Source: an uncultured Clostridiaceae bacterium
GTDB lineage: Bacteria; Bacillota; Clostridia; TANB77; CAG-508
Assembly (NCBI GenBank): GCA_930990125.1
Contig: CAKNOI010000012.1
Coordinates: 1-36,927 of the forward strand
Direction of reading: 5' to 3'
Length of the DNA: 36,927 nucleotides
Shown: one piece after another, positions 1 through 8,215 of the stretch
How positions within the stretch are numbered: position 1 is the stretch's first letter
Layout: each line of letters begins with the position of its first letter
Translations under genes and position numbers: made by a program
The notes under the pieces: model-generated
What the model was told of the DNA's origin: nothing
What the model saw: the letters and a program-made list of their open reading frames with translations, nothing else
The model's database searches: none

Positions 1-54
1 TTTTTGTTTTAATAATTTATCTACTAGTTGCAAAATTAGTTCTGCGTTTGTCAT
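1..54 (-). CDS. 5' end of an unidentified minus-strand gene (partial)
   Basis: The complement of 52-54 is an ATG, and 18 codons stay open to the window edge, reading MTNAELILQLVDKLLKQK. A purine-rich AAAGGGGGAAG lies a few bases upstream on the minus strand as ribosome binding site, and a minus-strand promoter fits further up (117-145). The visible peptide looks like an amphipathic helix. Too little is present to name a family. It diverges from the plus-strand gene at 502. Confidence 0.55.
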   Translation of the reverse strand, partial: MTNAELILQLVDKLLKQK

Positions 55-72
55 ATGTGCTTCCCCCTTTCC

Positions 73-89
73 GTTCTTAGGTAAAGAAC
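73..89. promoter_or_regulatory. Small inverted repeat in the leader of the minus-strand gene
   Basis: GTTCTT (73-78) and AAGAAC (84-89) are perfect 6-bp arms around a 5-base centre, between the minus-strand promoter and its start codon. It could be an operator or a leader hairpin; nothing decides which. Confidence 0.35.
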
Positions 90-116
90 TGCCTTTTGAC
101 AAGAAAGGTTGATAAC

Positions 117-145
117 ATATTACAATATTTTACAATAAAAAACAA
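117..145 (-). promoter_or_regulatory. Promoter for the minus-strand gene
   Basis: Read on the minus strand, TTGTTT (plus 140-145) and TAATAT (plus 117-122) are separated by exactly 17 bases, a good sigma-A arrangement about 60 bases upstream of the ATG at 54. Confidence 0.45.
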
Positions 146-390
146 GCGAACATAGCAAAAATTTACAATTGATTGCTAAATTGACGATATTTTTTCATTT
201 GTGCAAATAACACCTCCTTTCTAGCTTATTGCCGAAAGGCTATTTTAATATACAAGACTATTCAACCAAATTTAGAAGTTTTTCAATAGCCATTTTAAAA
301 TAATACTTTAAATATCTTATAGCACTTTGCAGTAAAATTGCAATAAATTTAAATAGCAAATTTTGAAAAAATCAGAATGATACCTCCTAG
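146..390. other. Non-coding divergent intergenic region
   Basis: This AT-rich stretch between the divergent genes has no convincing ORF. It holds two minus-strand GGAGGT-like boxes (complements of CACCTCC near 211-217 and TACCTCC near 381-387), neither with a start codon at normal distance. No tRNA, known riboswitch or repeat array is visible. Confidence 0.4.
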
Positions 391-419
391 TTTACAAAAT
401 TATGTAAATATGATACAAT
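391..419 (+). promoter_or_regulatory. Promoter for the 502 gene
   Basis: TTTACA (391-396), a 17-base spacer, and TACAAT (414-419) preceded by TGA as an extended -10. Confidence 0.55.
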
Positions 420-501
420 AAAAGAGTAAATTTTTTTTATACTCCATTTTACAGCATGGGGGTTGCAATAGATAAAAATATATTCTAGGAGGGAAAAGAT
501 C

Positions 502-942
502 ATGTTACAAACACTACTCTTTTTACTGGACGTTGCTATTATTGCTCTATTTCTTAGAGCAATGTATCGGAGAATATTGATGGCTCCCGTCAACAAGTTT
601 GTGGAAAAGTCAACTCAGGCCATAGAAATGTCCAATGAGATTTTTACCTTATTAAAGTATAATAAGGAAGAGCAAACATACGTTGATATAGGTTTAAAAA
701 GACATCGTATTGAGAAAGAAGGGTTCCTTATTCAAAAAGGATGCTATAGCCTTTGTGTGAAAGCTCCTCTTAATAAAGAAGAAATCTTACAAGATTTAGA
801 GCTTATTTTACAAGATGCCATAAGCTCTGAGGAACAAACCCAAAATATAACAATAACAATGCCAAACATAAGAAACTTAGCAAAACAATTAGATAATTGT
901 TACTACCAAGTAAGAAGATTAAAGTGGGAAAGCATGCAATGA
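502..942 (+). CDS. Small membrane-anchored protein of unknown function
   Basis: This 146-residue protein is preceded by a strong AGGAGGG box 8 bases before the ATG. Residues 1-21 are a hydrophobic segment; the rest is charged and probably cytoplasmic (KFVEKSTQAIEMSNEI then mixed alpha/beta). I recognise no family. It is a single-gene unit between a good promoter and terminator. Codon 23 is CGG (568-570), the only in-frame CGG I found in the window that is not at a frameshift site. A +1 shift there would stop at TGA 578-580, which overlaps an ATG (580-582) in the original frame with GGAG just upstream. The gene could therefore also be expressed as two coupled pieces, a speculative reading. The coding call is sound; the function is unknown. 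Confidence 0.7.
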   Translation: MLQTLLFLLDVAIIALFLRAMYRRILMAPVNKFVEKSTQAIEMSNEIFTLLKYNKEEQTYVDIGLKRHRIEKEGFLIQKGCYSLCVKAPLNKEEILQDLELILQDAISSEEQTQNITITMPNIRNLAKQLDNCYYQVRRLKWESMQ

Positions 943-944
943 AA

Positions 945-979
945 AAAAAGATAATGCCATTCTTTGGCATTATCTTTTT
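945..979 (+). terminator. Intrinsic terminator after the 502 gene
   Basis: GATAATGCCA (950-959) pairs with TGGCATTATC (965-974) around a 5-base loop, flanked by AAAAA and TTTTT that extend the stem and give the T tract. Confidence 0.85.
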
Positions 980-1103
980 GCCTAAAAGAGGAAGAAAACC
1001 TAGGGAAGAAAGAAAAAGAGAAACAATTTAACATAATGGATTGCAAAAAACACAAAAATGTAATATAATTGTAATGTAAGGTTTTTTTTTGCTTTATGGT
1101 CTG

Positions 1104-1140
1104 CAAAAAAAAGGCTTCCGTAAAGGGGAAAAAAAAGCCT
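1104..1140 (-). terminator. Possible minus-strand terminator
   Basis: On the minus strand AGGCTT pairs with AAGCCT around a 17-base loop and is followed by eight Ts. No minus-strand gene is supported here, so its role is unclear. Confidence 0.25.
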
Positions 1141-1174
1141 CTGAAATATAGCAAAAAACTAGAAAATTTTGTTA

Positions 1175-1203
1175 TTGACTTCACACAAAAAAGCTACTAA
1201 AAT
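1175..1203 (+). promoter_or_regulatory. Promoter for the adhesin gene
   Basis: TTGACT (1175-1180), 17-base spacer, TAAAAT (1198-1203), 33 bases before the ATG at 1237. It is near consensus, fitting a highly expressed surface protein. Confidence 0.6.
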
Positions 1204-1236
1204 AAAAGTAATATAGTATGGGAGGAAAGGATTCTT

Positions 1237-4200
1237 ATGAAGAGATTAAGAAAATCATTTTTAAGTATTAGTATCATTACTTTATTTCTTCTAATTTTTG
1301 CCGGAATAACACAAAGCTATGCTGCCATTGCAAACCCAGCTGTTCGCTATGGTGTTGTTAGTGTTAGACCAGATGCTGGTTATGGCTATTTAGTAAGTGG
1401 AAACGATAAAGTATGGAAGATTGTAGAATATAACAATGCAAGCAGTAACCCAGCTGTTATTGATTACAGTAAAACAATTTACTGCTTAAAGCAAGGTTTA
1501 GGATTTGGTTCAGGAGGAATAAGACCAAATCCAGAATACTATGATACCTACTTTGACATGAAAAAAGATTATGGAACAATGCCAGCAAACTACAAATCTA
1601 TGTTACCAGAAAACTATAATGAAGTATTATGGTTATTAGATAACATTTATGTGGCAGACGGAACAGAATCTAGCAAGCAAGAAAGAGAAGCATTACTTGC
1701 AAAAGTATTTAGAGATGATTTAGAAGATGATATGTTGTATCCACCATTTACTATGGAAGATATTGTATTAACAGATAGTGACATGGATGTTGTACAACAG
1801 CTTGCTATTTGGTATTTTACTAACCCAGAAAACGATTATTTAGACAATAACATTAACTTGTATATTAGTCCAGACGAATTAGCACAACCAAATGAATTTA
1901 AAATACTTTCTGACAGAGAGTTTGACGATGAAGATGGATATATTCGTTTAGAACAAGCCAATAAATACTTTAGTTATTTAAAACGAGAAGCTGTTGCTAA
2001 TGCAAGCAATTATGGAGATGGAGCAATACGTGAAGATAATAGAAGACCAATAGAACTTTCTAAAACAGGTATTGCTGTAAACAAACAAGGAAATAATTAT
2101 ATTATAGGACCATATAAAATAAATAAAATAACAGATGCTGACTATACATTAAATGCAACTTTCAAAGAAGGAAGTCAAGCAGGACAAACATTTACTGACT
2201 ATACTTTATTAGATCAAAATCAGCAACCAACATCAAAAACAATTAATGAATTAGTAGGTGAGAACTTCTATATTTCTGTACCAGTAACAACAGATGTAGA
2301 AACAATAGTATTTACCATAAATGTAGAATACTATGTAAGAGAATTACAATATTGGACAGTAGGAGATGCACCTTCTACCAATCAACCACTTGTTATTGTA
2401 AAAAGAATCCAAAAGAATTATTCAGATTCTGTTTCTGTTACCCTTCCAAAAGAAGAACCAGAAAAAGTATTTGACTTATCATTAAGAAAATTTATTACAG
2501 CAGTAAATGATGAGGAATTAAGAGATGCTGAAGGAAATTTAATAAGAGAACCACAAGTAGATGTAAGTAAACTTAATACAACCGTAAATGGTACTTATAT
2601 TACAACAGCAGATTATAATCATATCAAAACACCAGTATCTGTGAAAGCAGGAGATATTGTAACCTATACCATAAGAGTCTATAACGAAGGCGAAATGGCA
2701 GGTTATGCGAACGAAATTACAGACTATTTGCCACCAGAATTAGAATTTTTACCAGAGGATGCACTAAATAAAGCATATGGATGGCAACTAGACCCAAATG
2801 ATCCTTCTAACAGAACAGTAAAAACAAATTACCTATCTAAAGAAACAGAGACTTCTTCAGGAGAGCATATTTTATTGCCATTTGAAAAACCAAATACAAA
2901 AGGATTAGTACAACTTACTTTAGATTATAAAGAGGTACAAATTCGATGCAGAGTAAAAACGAGTAATATAGTAAATCAAAAGATAACCAATATTGCAGAA
3001 ATTACAGAATATAAAGATGCAGAAGGAAATCCAGCAATAGACAGAGATTCTACACAAGATAATGTAAACCTTCCACCAGATAGTGAATTGCCAAATTACA
3101 AAGATGATGAAATTAATAGTGGAATTCCTTACATACCGGGTCAGGAAGATGATGACGATTTTGAAAAATTAGTAATGCAAAGATTTGACTTATCTTTAAG
3201 AAAATTTATTACTTCTGTAAATGGGGAAGAACTAGTAAAAGAAGACGGAACCTATCTACGTGAACCAATAGTAGATGTAACACCATTAAAAGAAGGAACT
3301 AGTACAACGGCAATATATAATCATAGTAAAATTCCAGTAGGAGTAAGTATTGGAGACGAGGTAGTATATACCATAAGAGTATACAACGAAGGAGAGGTAG
3401 CAGGATATGCTAACGAAATAGTAGACCATTTACCACCAGAATTAGAATTTTTACCAGACGATGAGCTAAATAGGTCATATGGTTGGGAATTAGATGCAAA
3501 CGATGCAACAGGAAGAACCATTAAAACAAAATATTTATCTTATGAAACAGACCAAGAAGAAAACCTAATAGACGCATTTGATAAAAACACAATGGACACC
3601 TTAGACTACAAAGAAGTAAAAGTGAAATGTAAAGTAAAAGATGTTCAAGAAACTGGAAAGAAAATAACAAACATAGCAGATATTACCGAATATAAAGACG
3701 AAGATGGAAACATCACAGTAGACATTGACTCTGATGCTGGAAATGTAGTATTACCAACAGACGATAATTTACCAAATTACAAAGATGACGAAATCAATAG
3801 TGGAGCAGACTATATTCCAGGACAAGAAGATGATGACGACTTTGAAAAACTAGTAATGAAGAAATTTGACTTAAGTTTAAGAAAATTCATTACTGCTGTA
3901 AATGGAGAAGAATTACAAAAAGAAGATGGAAGTTATTTACGTGCACCAATAGTAGATGTAACACCATTAGTAGAAGGAACAGGAACAACAGCAATTTATA
4001 ACCATACTAAAATACCAGTAGGAGTACAAGTAGGAGACGAAGTAATCTACACTATAAGAGTATACAACGAAGGAGAAGTAGCAGGCTATGCAAATGAAAT
4101 AGTAGATCATTTACCACCAGAACTAGAATTCTTACCAGATGATGAATTAAATAAACAATATGGATGGGAAATAGACGTAAATGATGAGACAGGAAGAACA

Positions 4201-7086
4201 GTAAGAACAAAATATCTATCCTATGAAAACGATGCAGAAAACAACAAAATAGATGCCTTTGATAAAGACACTATGACAACATTAGATTATAAAGATATTA
4301 AAATAAAATGTAGAGTAAGAACAACACAAGAAACAGGTAAAAAGATAACCAATATAGCAGACATTACAGAATATAAAGATGAAGCAGGAAAACCTGCTAT
4401 TGACATTGATTCTGAACCAGACAATGTAGTGTTACCACCAGATACGGATCTACCAAATTACAAAGACGATGAAATAAACAGTGGAGCAGACTACATACCA
4501 GGACAAGAAGATGATGACGATTTTGAAAAACTAGTGATGAAAAAATTTGACTTAAGCCTAAGAAAATTCATCACTTCTGTTAATGGAGAAGAATTAGTAG
4601 ATGAAAATGGAAAATACCTTCGTGAACCAGTAGTAGACGTAACACCACTTGTAGAAGGAACAGGAACAACAGCAATTTACAACCACACAAAAGTACCAGT
4701 AGGTGTAAAACCAGGGGACATTGTAGTATATACCATAAGAGTTTATAACGAAGGAGAAGTAGCAGGCTACGCAAATGAAATAGTAGACCATTTACCACCA
4801 GAGTTAGAATTTATTATCAACGATGACCTAAATGCAAGCTATGGATGGAAATTAGATCCAAATGATACTTCTTTAAGAACAATTCGTACCAGTATTTTAT
4901 CTTACGAATATGATGAAGAAGAAAATTTAATAGACGGTTTTGACAAGGACACAATGGAAACATTAGATTACAAAGAAATTAAAGTAAAATGTAAAGTAAA
5001 AGATGTGCAAGAAACCGGAAAGAAAATAACCAACATAGCAGATATTACAGAGTACAAAGACGAAAGTGGAAATATTGCAACTGATATTGATTCTAAACCA
5101 GACAATGTAGTATTACCACCAGATAGCGACTTGCCAAACTACAAAGACGATGAAATCAATAGTGGAGCAGACTACATACCAGGCCAAGAAGATGACGACG
5201 ATTTTGAAAAACTAAAAATGCAACAATTTGATTTAGCACTAAGAAAATTTATTACTAAAATAAACGATGGAGATGTAACTTCTAGAATTCCAGTAGTAGA
5301 TGCAAGTAAATTATATACCTATGTGGATGGAAAACTAGTAACAACAGCAACTTATACTCATCCAAAAGATCCAATCTTAGTTTCTAGTGGAGATACAGTA
5401 GTATATACTATCCGCATTTATAATGAAGGAGATATTGCTGGATATGCATCTGAAATTATGGATGATATTCCAGAAGGATTAGAATTTTTACCAGAAAATG
5501 ATACCAATATAACCTATCGTTGGAAAATGCTAAAAGAAGATGGAACAGAAACCGATAATCCAGAAGAAGCAGTAAAAATTACAACAGATTATCTATCCAA
5601 AGAACAAGAAAAAAATGAAGGAGACAATTTAATACCAGGATTTGATAAATCTACCATGACAGAACCTGCTTATAAGGACGTAAAAGTTGCATTTAAAGTA
5701 ACAGAACCAAACTCTTCTGACCGTGTTATTATTAACACAGCAGAAATTACAGACGATACGGATGAAGACGGAAATCCAGTAGAAGATATTGATTCTACTC
5801 CAGACAACGAAAAACCAGAAGAAGACGATATCGATATTGAAAAAATAAAAGTAGTAGAATTTGACTTAGCATTAAGAAAATTTATTACTGCCGTAAATGA
5901 TACAGAAATTACTGATAGAGTACCACAAGTAAACATTGCAGAAGATGGCACCATTTCATATTTGCATACCAAAGAACCAGTAGAAGTAGTAAATGGAAAC
6001 CTAGTTACCTATACTTTACGTATTTATAACGAGGGAACCATGAATGGATATGCAAAAGAAATTAAAGACGATATTCCAGATGGATTAGAATTTGTACCAG
6101 ATAATAGTGTAAACCAAGAATATCGTTGGAAGATGCTTGCAGAAGATGGAGAAACAGAAGTAACCGATGTAGAAGATGCAAAATACGTAGTAACCGATTA
6201 TCTATCTAAAGAACAAGAAACCGTAGAAGGTGGAAACATGATACCAGCTTTTGATAGAGAAACCATGACTGAACCAGCATACAAAGATGTAAAAGTGGTA
6301 TTTAAGGTAGTAGAACCAAATACTTCTGATAGAGTACTAATTAACACAGCAGAAATTACAGATGACTCTGATGAAGACGGAAACGACGTAGTAGATAAAG
6401 ACTCTGTACCAGACAATGACAACCCAGAAGAAGACGACATTGATATTGAAAAAGTAAAAGTAAAATACTTTGACTTAGCACTTAAAAAATGGGTAACACA
6501 AGCCATTGTGACACAAGATGGTAAAACAACTGTAACAGAAACCGGTCATACCGGAGATGAAAACCCAGAACCAATTGTAAAAGTAGACTTACACCGTAAC
6601 GACATAAACGATGTAACCGTTAAATTCAAATATAAAATAAAAGTAACAAACGAAGGCGAAATAGAAGGTTACGTAAAAGAAATAACAGACCATATTCCAG
6701 ATGGACTACGCTTTGAAGCAGCAGATAATCCAAAATGGACCCAGGTAGATGACAAAACTATTACAACAGACCAGTTAAAAGATACCTTATTACAACCAGG
6801 AGAAAGTGCAACAGTAGAAGTTATCCTAACATGGATTAACGATGGAGATAATATGGGAGTTATGACCAATATTGCAGAAATTAGTGAAGATTACAATGAT
6901 AGCAATACTCCAGATATTGACTCTACTCCAGGAAACGAAGTACCAGGAGAAGACGATATTGACGATGCACCAGTAATGCTTACTGTAGCAGCAGGTGAAG
7001 TGCCAAGTTACATTGGATTTGGAACTCTAATAGTAGCTATCTTAGCAGGAGGAATTTTCCTAATTAAAAAATACGTATTTGCTTAA
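1237..7086 (+). CDS. Giant thioester-domain surface adhesin with seven isopeptide-type repeats
   Basis: This 1949-residue exported protein starts at an ATG behind GGGAGGAAAG. Residues 1-29 are a signal peptide. Residues ~35-240 look like a TQXA thioester domain: YCLKQG carries Cys83 and VVQQLAIW carries Gln188, the pair expected to form the internal thioester such adhesins use to bind host amines. Seven repeats of about 200-240 residues start with FDLSLRKF or FDLALRKF near residues 412, 650, 877, 1104, 1331, 1542 and 1745. Each has a conserved Lys in the first strand and KITNIAEIT (or a variant) near the end, consistent with Lys-Asn isopeptide bonds. Acidic linkers (GQEDDDDFEKL) join the first repeats. 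The C-terminus (IGFGTLIVAILAGGIFLIKK) is a membrane segment with no LPXTG before it, so anchoring may be by membrane or a non-standard signal. Family and domain calls come from motif recognition only. Confidence 0.9.
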   Translation: MKRLRKSFLSISIITLFLLIFAGITQSYAAIANPAVRYGVVSVRPDAGYGYLVSGNDKVWKIVEYNNASSNPAVIDYSKTIYCLKQGLGFGSGGIRPNPEYYDTYFDMKKDYGTMPANYKSMLPENYNEVLWLLDNIYVADGTESSKQEREALLAKVFRDDLEDDMLYPPFTMEDIVLTDSDMDVVQQLAIWYFTNPENDYLDNNINLYISPDELAQPNEFKILSDREFDDEDGYIRLEQANKYFSYLKREAVANASNYGDGAIREDNRRPIELSKTGIAVNKQGNNYIIGPYKINKITDADYTLNATFKEGSQAGQTFTDYTLLDQNQQPTSKTINELVGENFYISVPVTTDVETIVFTINVEYYVRELQYWTVGDAPSTNQPLVIVKRIQKNYSDSVSVTLPKEEPEKVFDLSLRKFITAVNDEELRDAEGNLIREPQVDVSKLNTTVNGTYITTADYNHIKTPVSVKAGDIVTYTIRVYNEGEMAGYANEITDYLPPELEFLPEDALNKAYGWQLDPNDPSNRTVKTNYLSKETETSSGEHILLPFEKPNTKGLVQLTLDYKEVQIRCRVKTSNIVNQKITNIAEITEYKDAEGNPAIDRDSTQDNVNLPPDSELPNYKDDEINSGIPYIPGQEDDDDFEKLVMQRFDLSLRKFITSVNGEELVKEDGTYLREPIVDVTPLKEGTSTTAIYNHSKIPVGVSIGDEVVYTIRVYNEGEVAGYANEIVDHLPPELEFLPDDELNRSYGWELDANDATGRTIKTKYLSYETDQEENLIDAFDKNTMDTLDYKEVKVKCKVKDVQETGKKITNIADITEYKDEDGNITVDIDSDAGNVVLPTDDNLPNYKDDEINSGADYIPGQEDDDDFEKLVMKKFDLSLRKFITAVNGEELQKEDGSYLRAPIVDVTPLVEGTGTTAIYNHTKIPVGVQVGDEVIYTIRVYNEGEVAGYANEIVDHLPPELEFLPDDELNKQYGWEIDVNDETGRTVRTKYLSYENDAENNKIDAFDKDTMTTLDYKDIKIKCRVRTTQETGKKITNIADITEYKDEAGKPAIDIDSEPDNVVLPPDTDLPNYKDDEINSGADYIPGQEDDDDFEKLVMKKFDLSLRKFITSVNGEELVDENGKYLREPVVDVTPLVEGTGTTAIYNHTKVPVGVKPGDIVVYTIRVYNEGEVAGYANEIVDHLPPELEFIINDDLNASYGWKLDPNDTSLRTIRTSILSYEYDEEENLIDGFDKDTMETLDYKEIKVKCKVKDVQETGKKITNIADITEYKDESGNIATDIDSKPDNVVLPPDSDLPNYKDDEINSGADYIPGQEDDDDFEKLKMQQFDLALRKFITKINDGDVTSRIPVVDASKLYTYVDGKLVTTATYTHPKDPILVSSGDTVVYTIRIYNEGDIAGYASEIMDDIPEGLEFLPENDTNITYRWKMLKEDGTETDNPEEAVKITTDYLSKEQEKNEGDNLIPGFDKSTMTEPAYKDVKVAFKVTEPNSSDRVIINTAEITDDTDEDGNPVEDIDSTPDNEKPEEDDIDIEKIKVVEFDLALRKFITAVNDTEITDRVPQVNIAEDGTISYLHTKEPVEVVNGNLVTYTLRIYNEGTMNGYAKEIKDDIPDGLEFVPDNSVNQEYRWKMLAEDGETEVTDVEDAKYVVTDYLSKEQETVEGGNMIPAFDRETMTEPAYKDVKVVFKVVEPNTSDRVLINTAEITDDSDEDGNDVVDKDSVPDNDNPEEDDIDIEKVKVKYFDLALKKWVTQAIVTQDGKTTVTETGHTGDENPEPIVKVDLHRNDINDVTVKFKYKIKVTNEGEIEGYVKEITDHIPDGLRFEAADNPKWTQVDDKTITTDQLKDTLLQPGESATVEVILTWINDGDNMGVMTNIAEISEDYNDSNTPDIDSTPGNEVPGEDDIDDAPVMLTVAAGEVPSYIGFGTLIVAILAGGIFLIKKYVFA
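3184..5226 (+). repeat. Three near-identical 681-bp adhesin repeats
   Basis: Repeats two to four of the adhesin start at 3184, 3865 and 4546. Each is exactly 227 codons, with long stretches of shared nucleotide sequence (for example the region encoding YTIRVYNEGEVAGYANEIVD). The outer repeats at 2470, 5227, 5860 and 6469 are more diverged and differ in length. This pattern suggests recent tandem duplication or gene conversion of the central units. Confidence 0.85.
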
Positions 7087-7095
7087 AGCGATAGA

Positions 7096-7132
7096 AAAAT
7101 AGATAGGAGATAACATCTTCTATCTATTTTTT
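7096..7132 (+). terminator. Intrinsic terminator after the adhesin gene
   Basis: AAAATAGATAG (7096-7106) pairs with CTATCTATTTT (7120-7130), with inner pairing GAGAT/ATCTT, and runs into TTTTTT. Confidence 0.8.
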
Positions 7133-7165
7133 GCAAAAAGGAAAATGGATTTCGTGTAAAATTTA

Positions 7166-7194
7166 TTTACAATCCCAAAGGAGTATGATATAAT
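7166..7194 (+). promoter_or_regulatory. Promoter for the 7228 gene group
   Basis: TTTACA (7166-7171), 17-base spacer, perfect TATAAT (7189-7194) preceded by TGA. It starts 34 bases upstream of the next ATG. Confidence 0.7.
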
Positions 7195-7227
7195 TTCTCA
7201 TAACTGGAATAGAGAGGTGTAAAACAA

Positions 7228-8148
7228 ATGAACCAAATTCTAACAACAGCAAAAAAGCCAAAAAAAGGTCCGGCAGAAATTAAAACCATTGTCCTATTTT
7301 TTAGCATTTCTATCCTTTTATTTGGCATGTTCTTAGTAGGACATAGTGCCTATGCTATGTACCAATATAACAAAGAACAAGAGGAATTAAATAGAAAAGA
7401 TATTTTAGCATTAGATATTACAAGAGATGGAAATATGCTTACCTTACATGTGAAAAATGAAAATACCATCGATAAAGTAGTTTATAATTGGAATAATACC
7501 GAAGACCATATTTTACTAGGAAAAGGACGTACTGAATTTTCAGAACAAATAGAACTACCATTAGGAAATAATGTGCTAAATATTAAAATATCCGATGTGA
7601 CAGGAAGAACCAAAAACTATCAACAAAAATACGTCTTAAATGAAAGCGATATTACAGGACCAGAAATAGAACTTTTAATAGTAGGAGATAAAGTAAAAAT
7701 AGTAGCAAGAGATGATGAACAATTATCCTATATCACATATCGTTGGAATGATGAACAAGAAACTACTATTACCCCAAGACCAGAATCACCAGCGCAAATA
7801 GAAACAGAAATAGACATTAAAAAAGGTTTAAATACCCTTACCGTAATTGCAGTAGATAACCACAATAATACAGAAGAGAAAACACAAGACTTTGAGGGAG
7901 TAACCAAACCAATCTTGCAACTTACCAAAGAAGGAAACTATTTAGTAATTACAGCATCAGATGAAGATGATGGATTAGATAGAGTAGAATATACCATTAA
8001 TGGACAAAAATACTTAATTCCACTAAAATATAATGAAAAAACCGTAACCTATAAACAAGAACTACAATCTGGTGAAAATCCATTTACCATTGATGTATAC
8101 AACAAAAATGGAGATGTGACAAATCAGTATGGAACTTGTCCAAATTAG
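7228..8148 (+). CDS. Membrane-anchored Ig-like (cadherin-like) extracellular protein
   Basis: This 306-residue protein starts at an ATG behind AGAGAGGTG. Residues 1-20 are basic and cytoplasmic (KKPKKGPAEIK). Residues ~21-47 form one uncleaved membrane helix, after which the chain should be outside. Three beta-rich repeats of about 80 residues follow (starting near ALDITRDGN, EIELLIVGD and ILQLTKEGN). Each has the pattern D.V.Y.WN or L.YITYRWN, then a LxxGxNxLxIxVxD strand, resembling Ig-like repeats of Gram-positive surface proteins. It heads a likely operon with the membrane protein and diguanylate cyclase genes. The role is unknown; a surface or sensor-like function is only an inference. 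Confidence 0.8.
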   Translation: MNQILTTAKKPKKGPAEIKTIVLFFSISILLFGMFLVGHSAYAMYQYNKEQEELNRKDILALDITRDGNMLTLHVKNENTIDKVVYNWNNTEDHILLGKGRTEFSEQIELPLGNNVLNIKISDVTGRTKNYQQKYVLNESDITGPEIELLIVGDKVKIVARDDEQLSYITYRWNDEQETTITPRPESPAQIETEIDIKKGLNTLTVIAVDNHNNTEEKTQDFEGVTKPILQLTKEGNYLVITASDEDDGLDRVEYTINGQKYLIPLKYNEKTVTYKQELQSGENPFTIDVYNKNGDVTNQYGTCPN

Positions 8149-8156
8149 AAAAAAGC

Positions 8157-8185
8157 ATACCTTGTGTCATTTTCACACAAGGTAT
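8157..8185 (+). promoter_or_regulatory. Stable hairpin between 7228 gene and CmpB-like gene
   Basis: ATACCTTGTGT (8157-8167) pairs perfectly with ACACAAGGTAT (8175-8185) around a 7-base loop. It lacks a T tract on the plus strand, so it is more likely an mRNA processing or stability element than a full terminator; on the minus strand it would be followed by Ts. Confidence 0.5.
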
Positions 8186-8215
8186 TTGCTGACAAAAAAG
8201 ATAGAAAGGACAAAC

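Noticed and set aside
96-124. Plus-strand promoter starting with TTGACA at 96
   Set aside because: No acceptable -10 box at 16-18 bases; the minus-strand promoter in the same area is better.
163-198. 11-residue minus-strand leader peptide (MKKYRQFSNQL)
   Set aside because: The only GGAGG box is 14 bases from the ATG, too far, and nothing downstream suggests attenuation.
903-1184. 93-residue minus-strand ORF
   Set aside because: Low-complexity Phe/Leu-rich translation of an A-rich region, overlapping a terminator and a promoter, without a ribosome site.
943-1236. c-di-GMP riboswitch upstream of the adhesin
   Set aside because: No GEMM-type conserved sequence or fold could be recognised in the interval.
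4580-6869. Several minus-strand ORFs inside the adhesin and Ig-repeat genes
   Set aside because: They mirror the coding frame of repetitive genes, have biased compositions and no ribosome sites.
2470-6960. CRISPR-like or non-coding tandem repeats
   Set aside because: The repeats are hundreds of bases long, in frame, and encode protein domains.
8129-8215. N-terminal extension of the CmpB-like protein from 8129
   Set aside because: It overlaps the previous gene, passes through a perfect hairpin, and ATG 8216 has its own ribosome site and the family-typical start.
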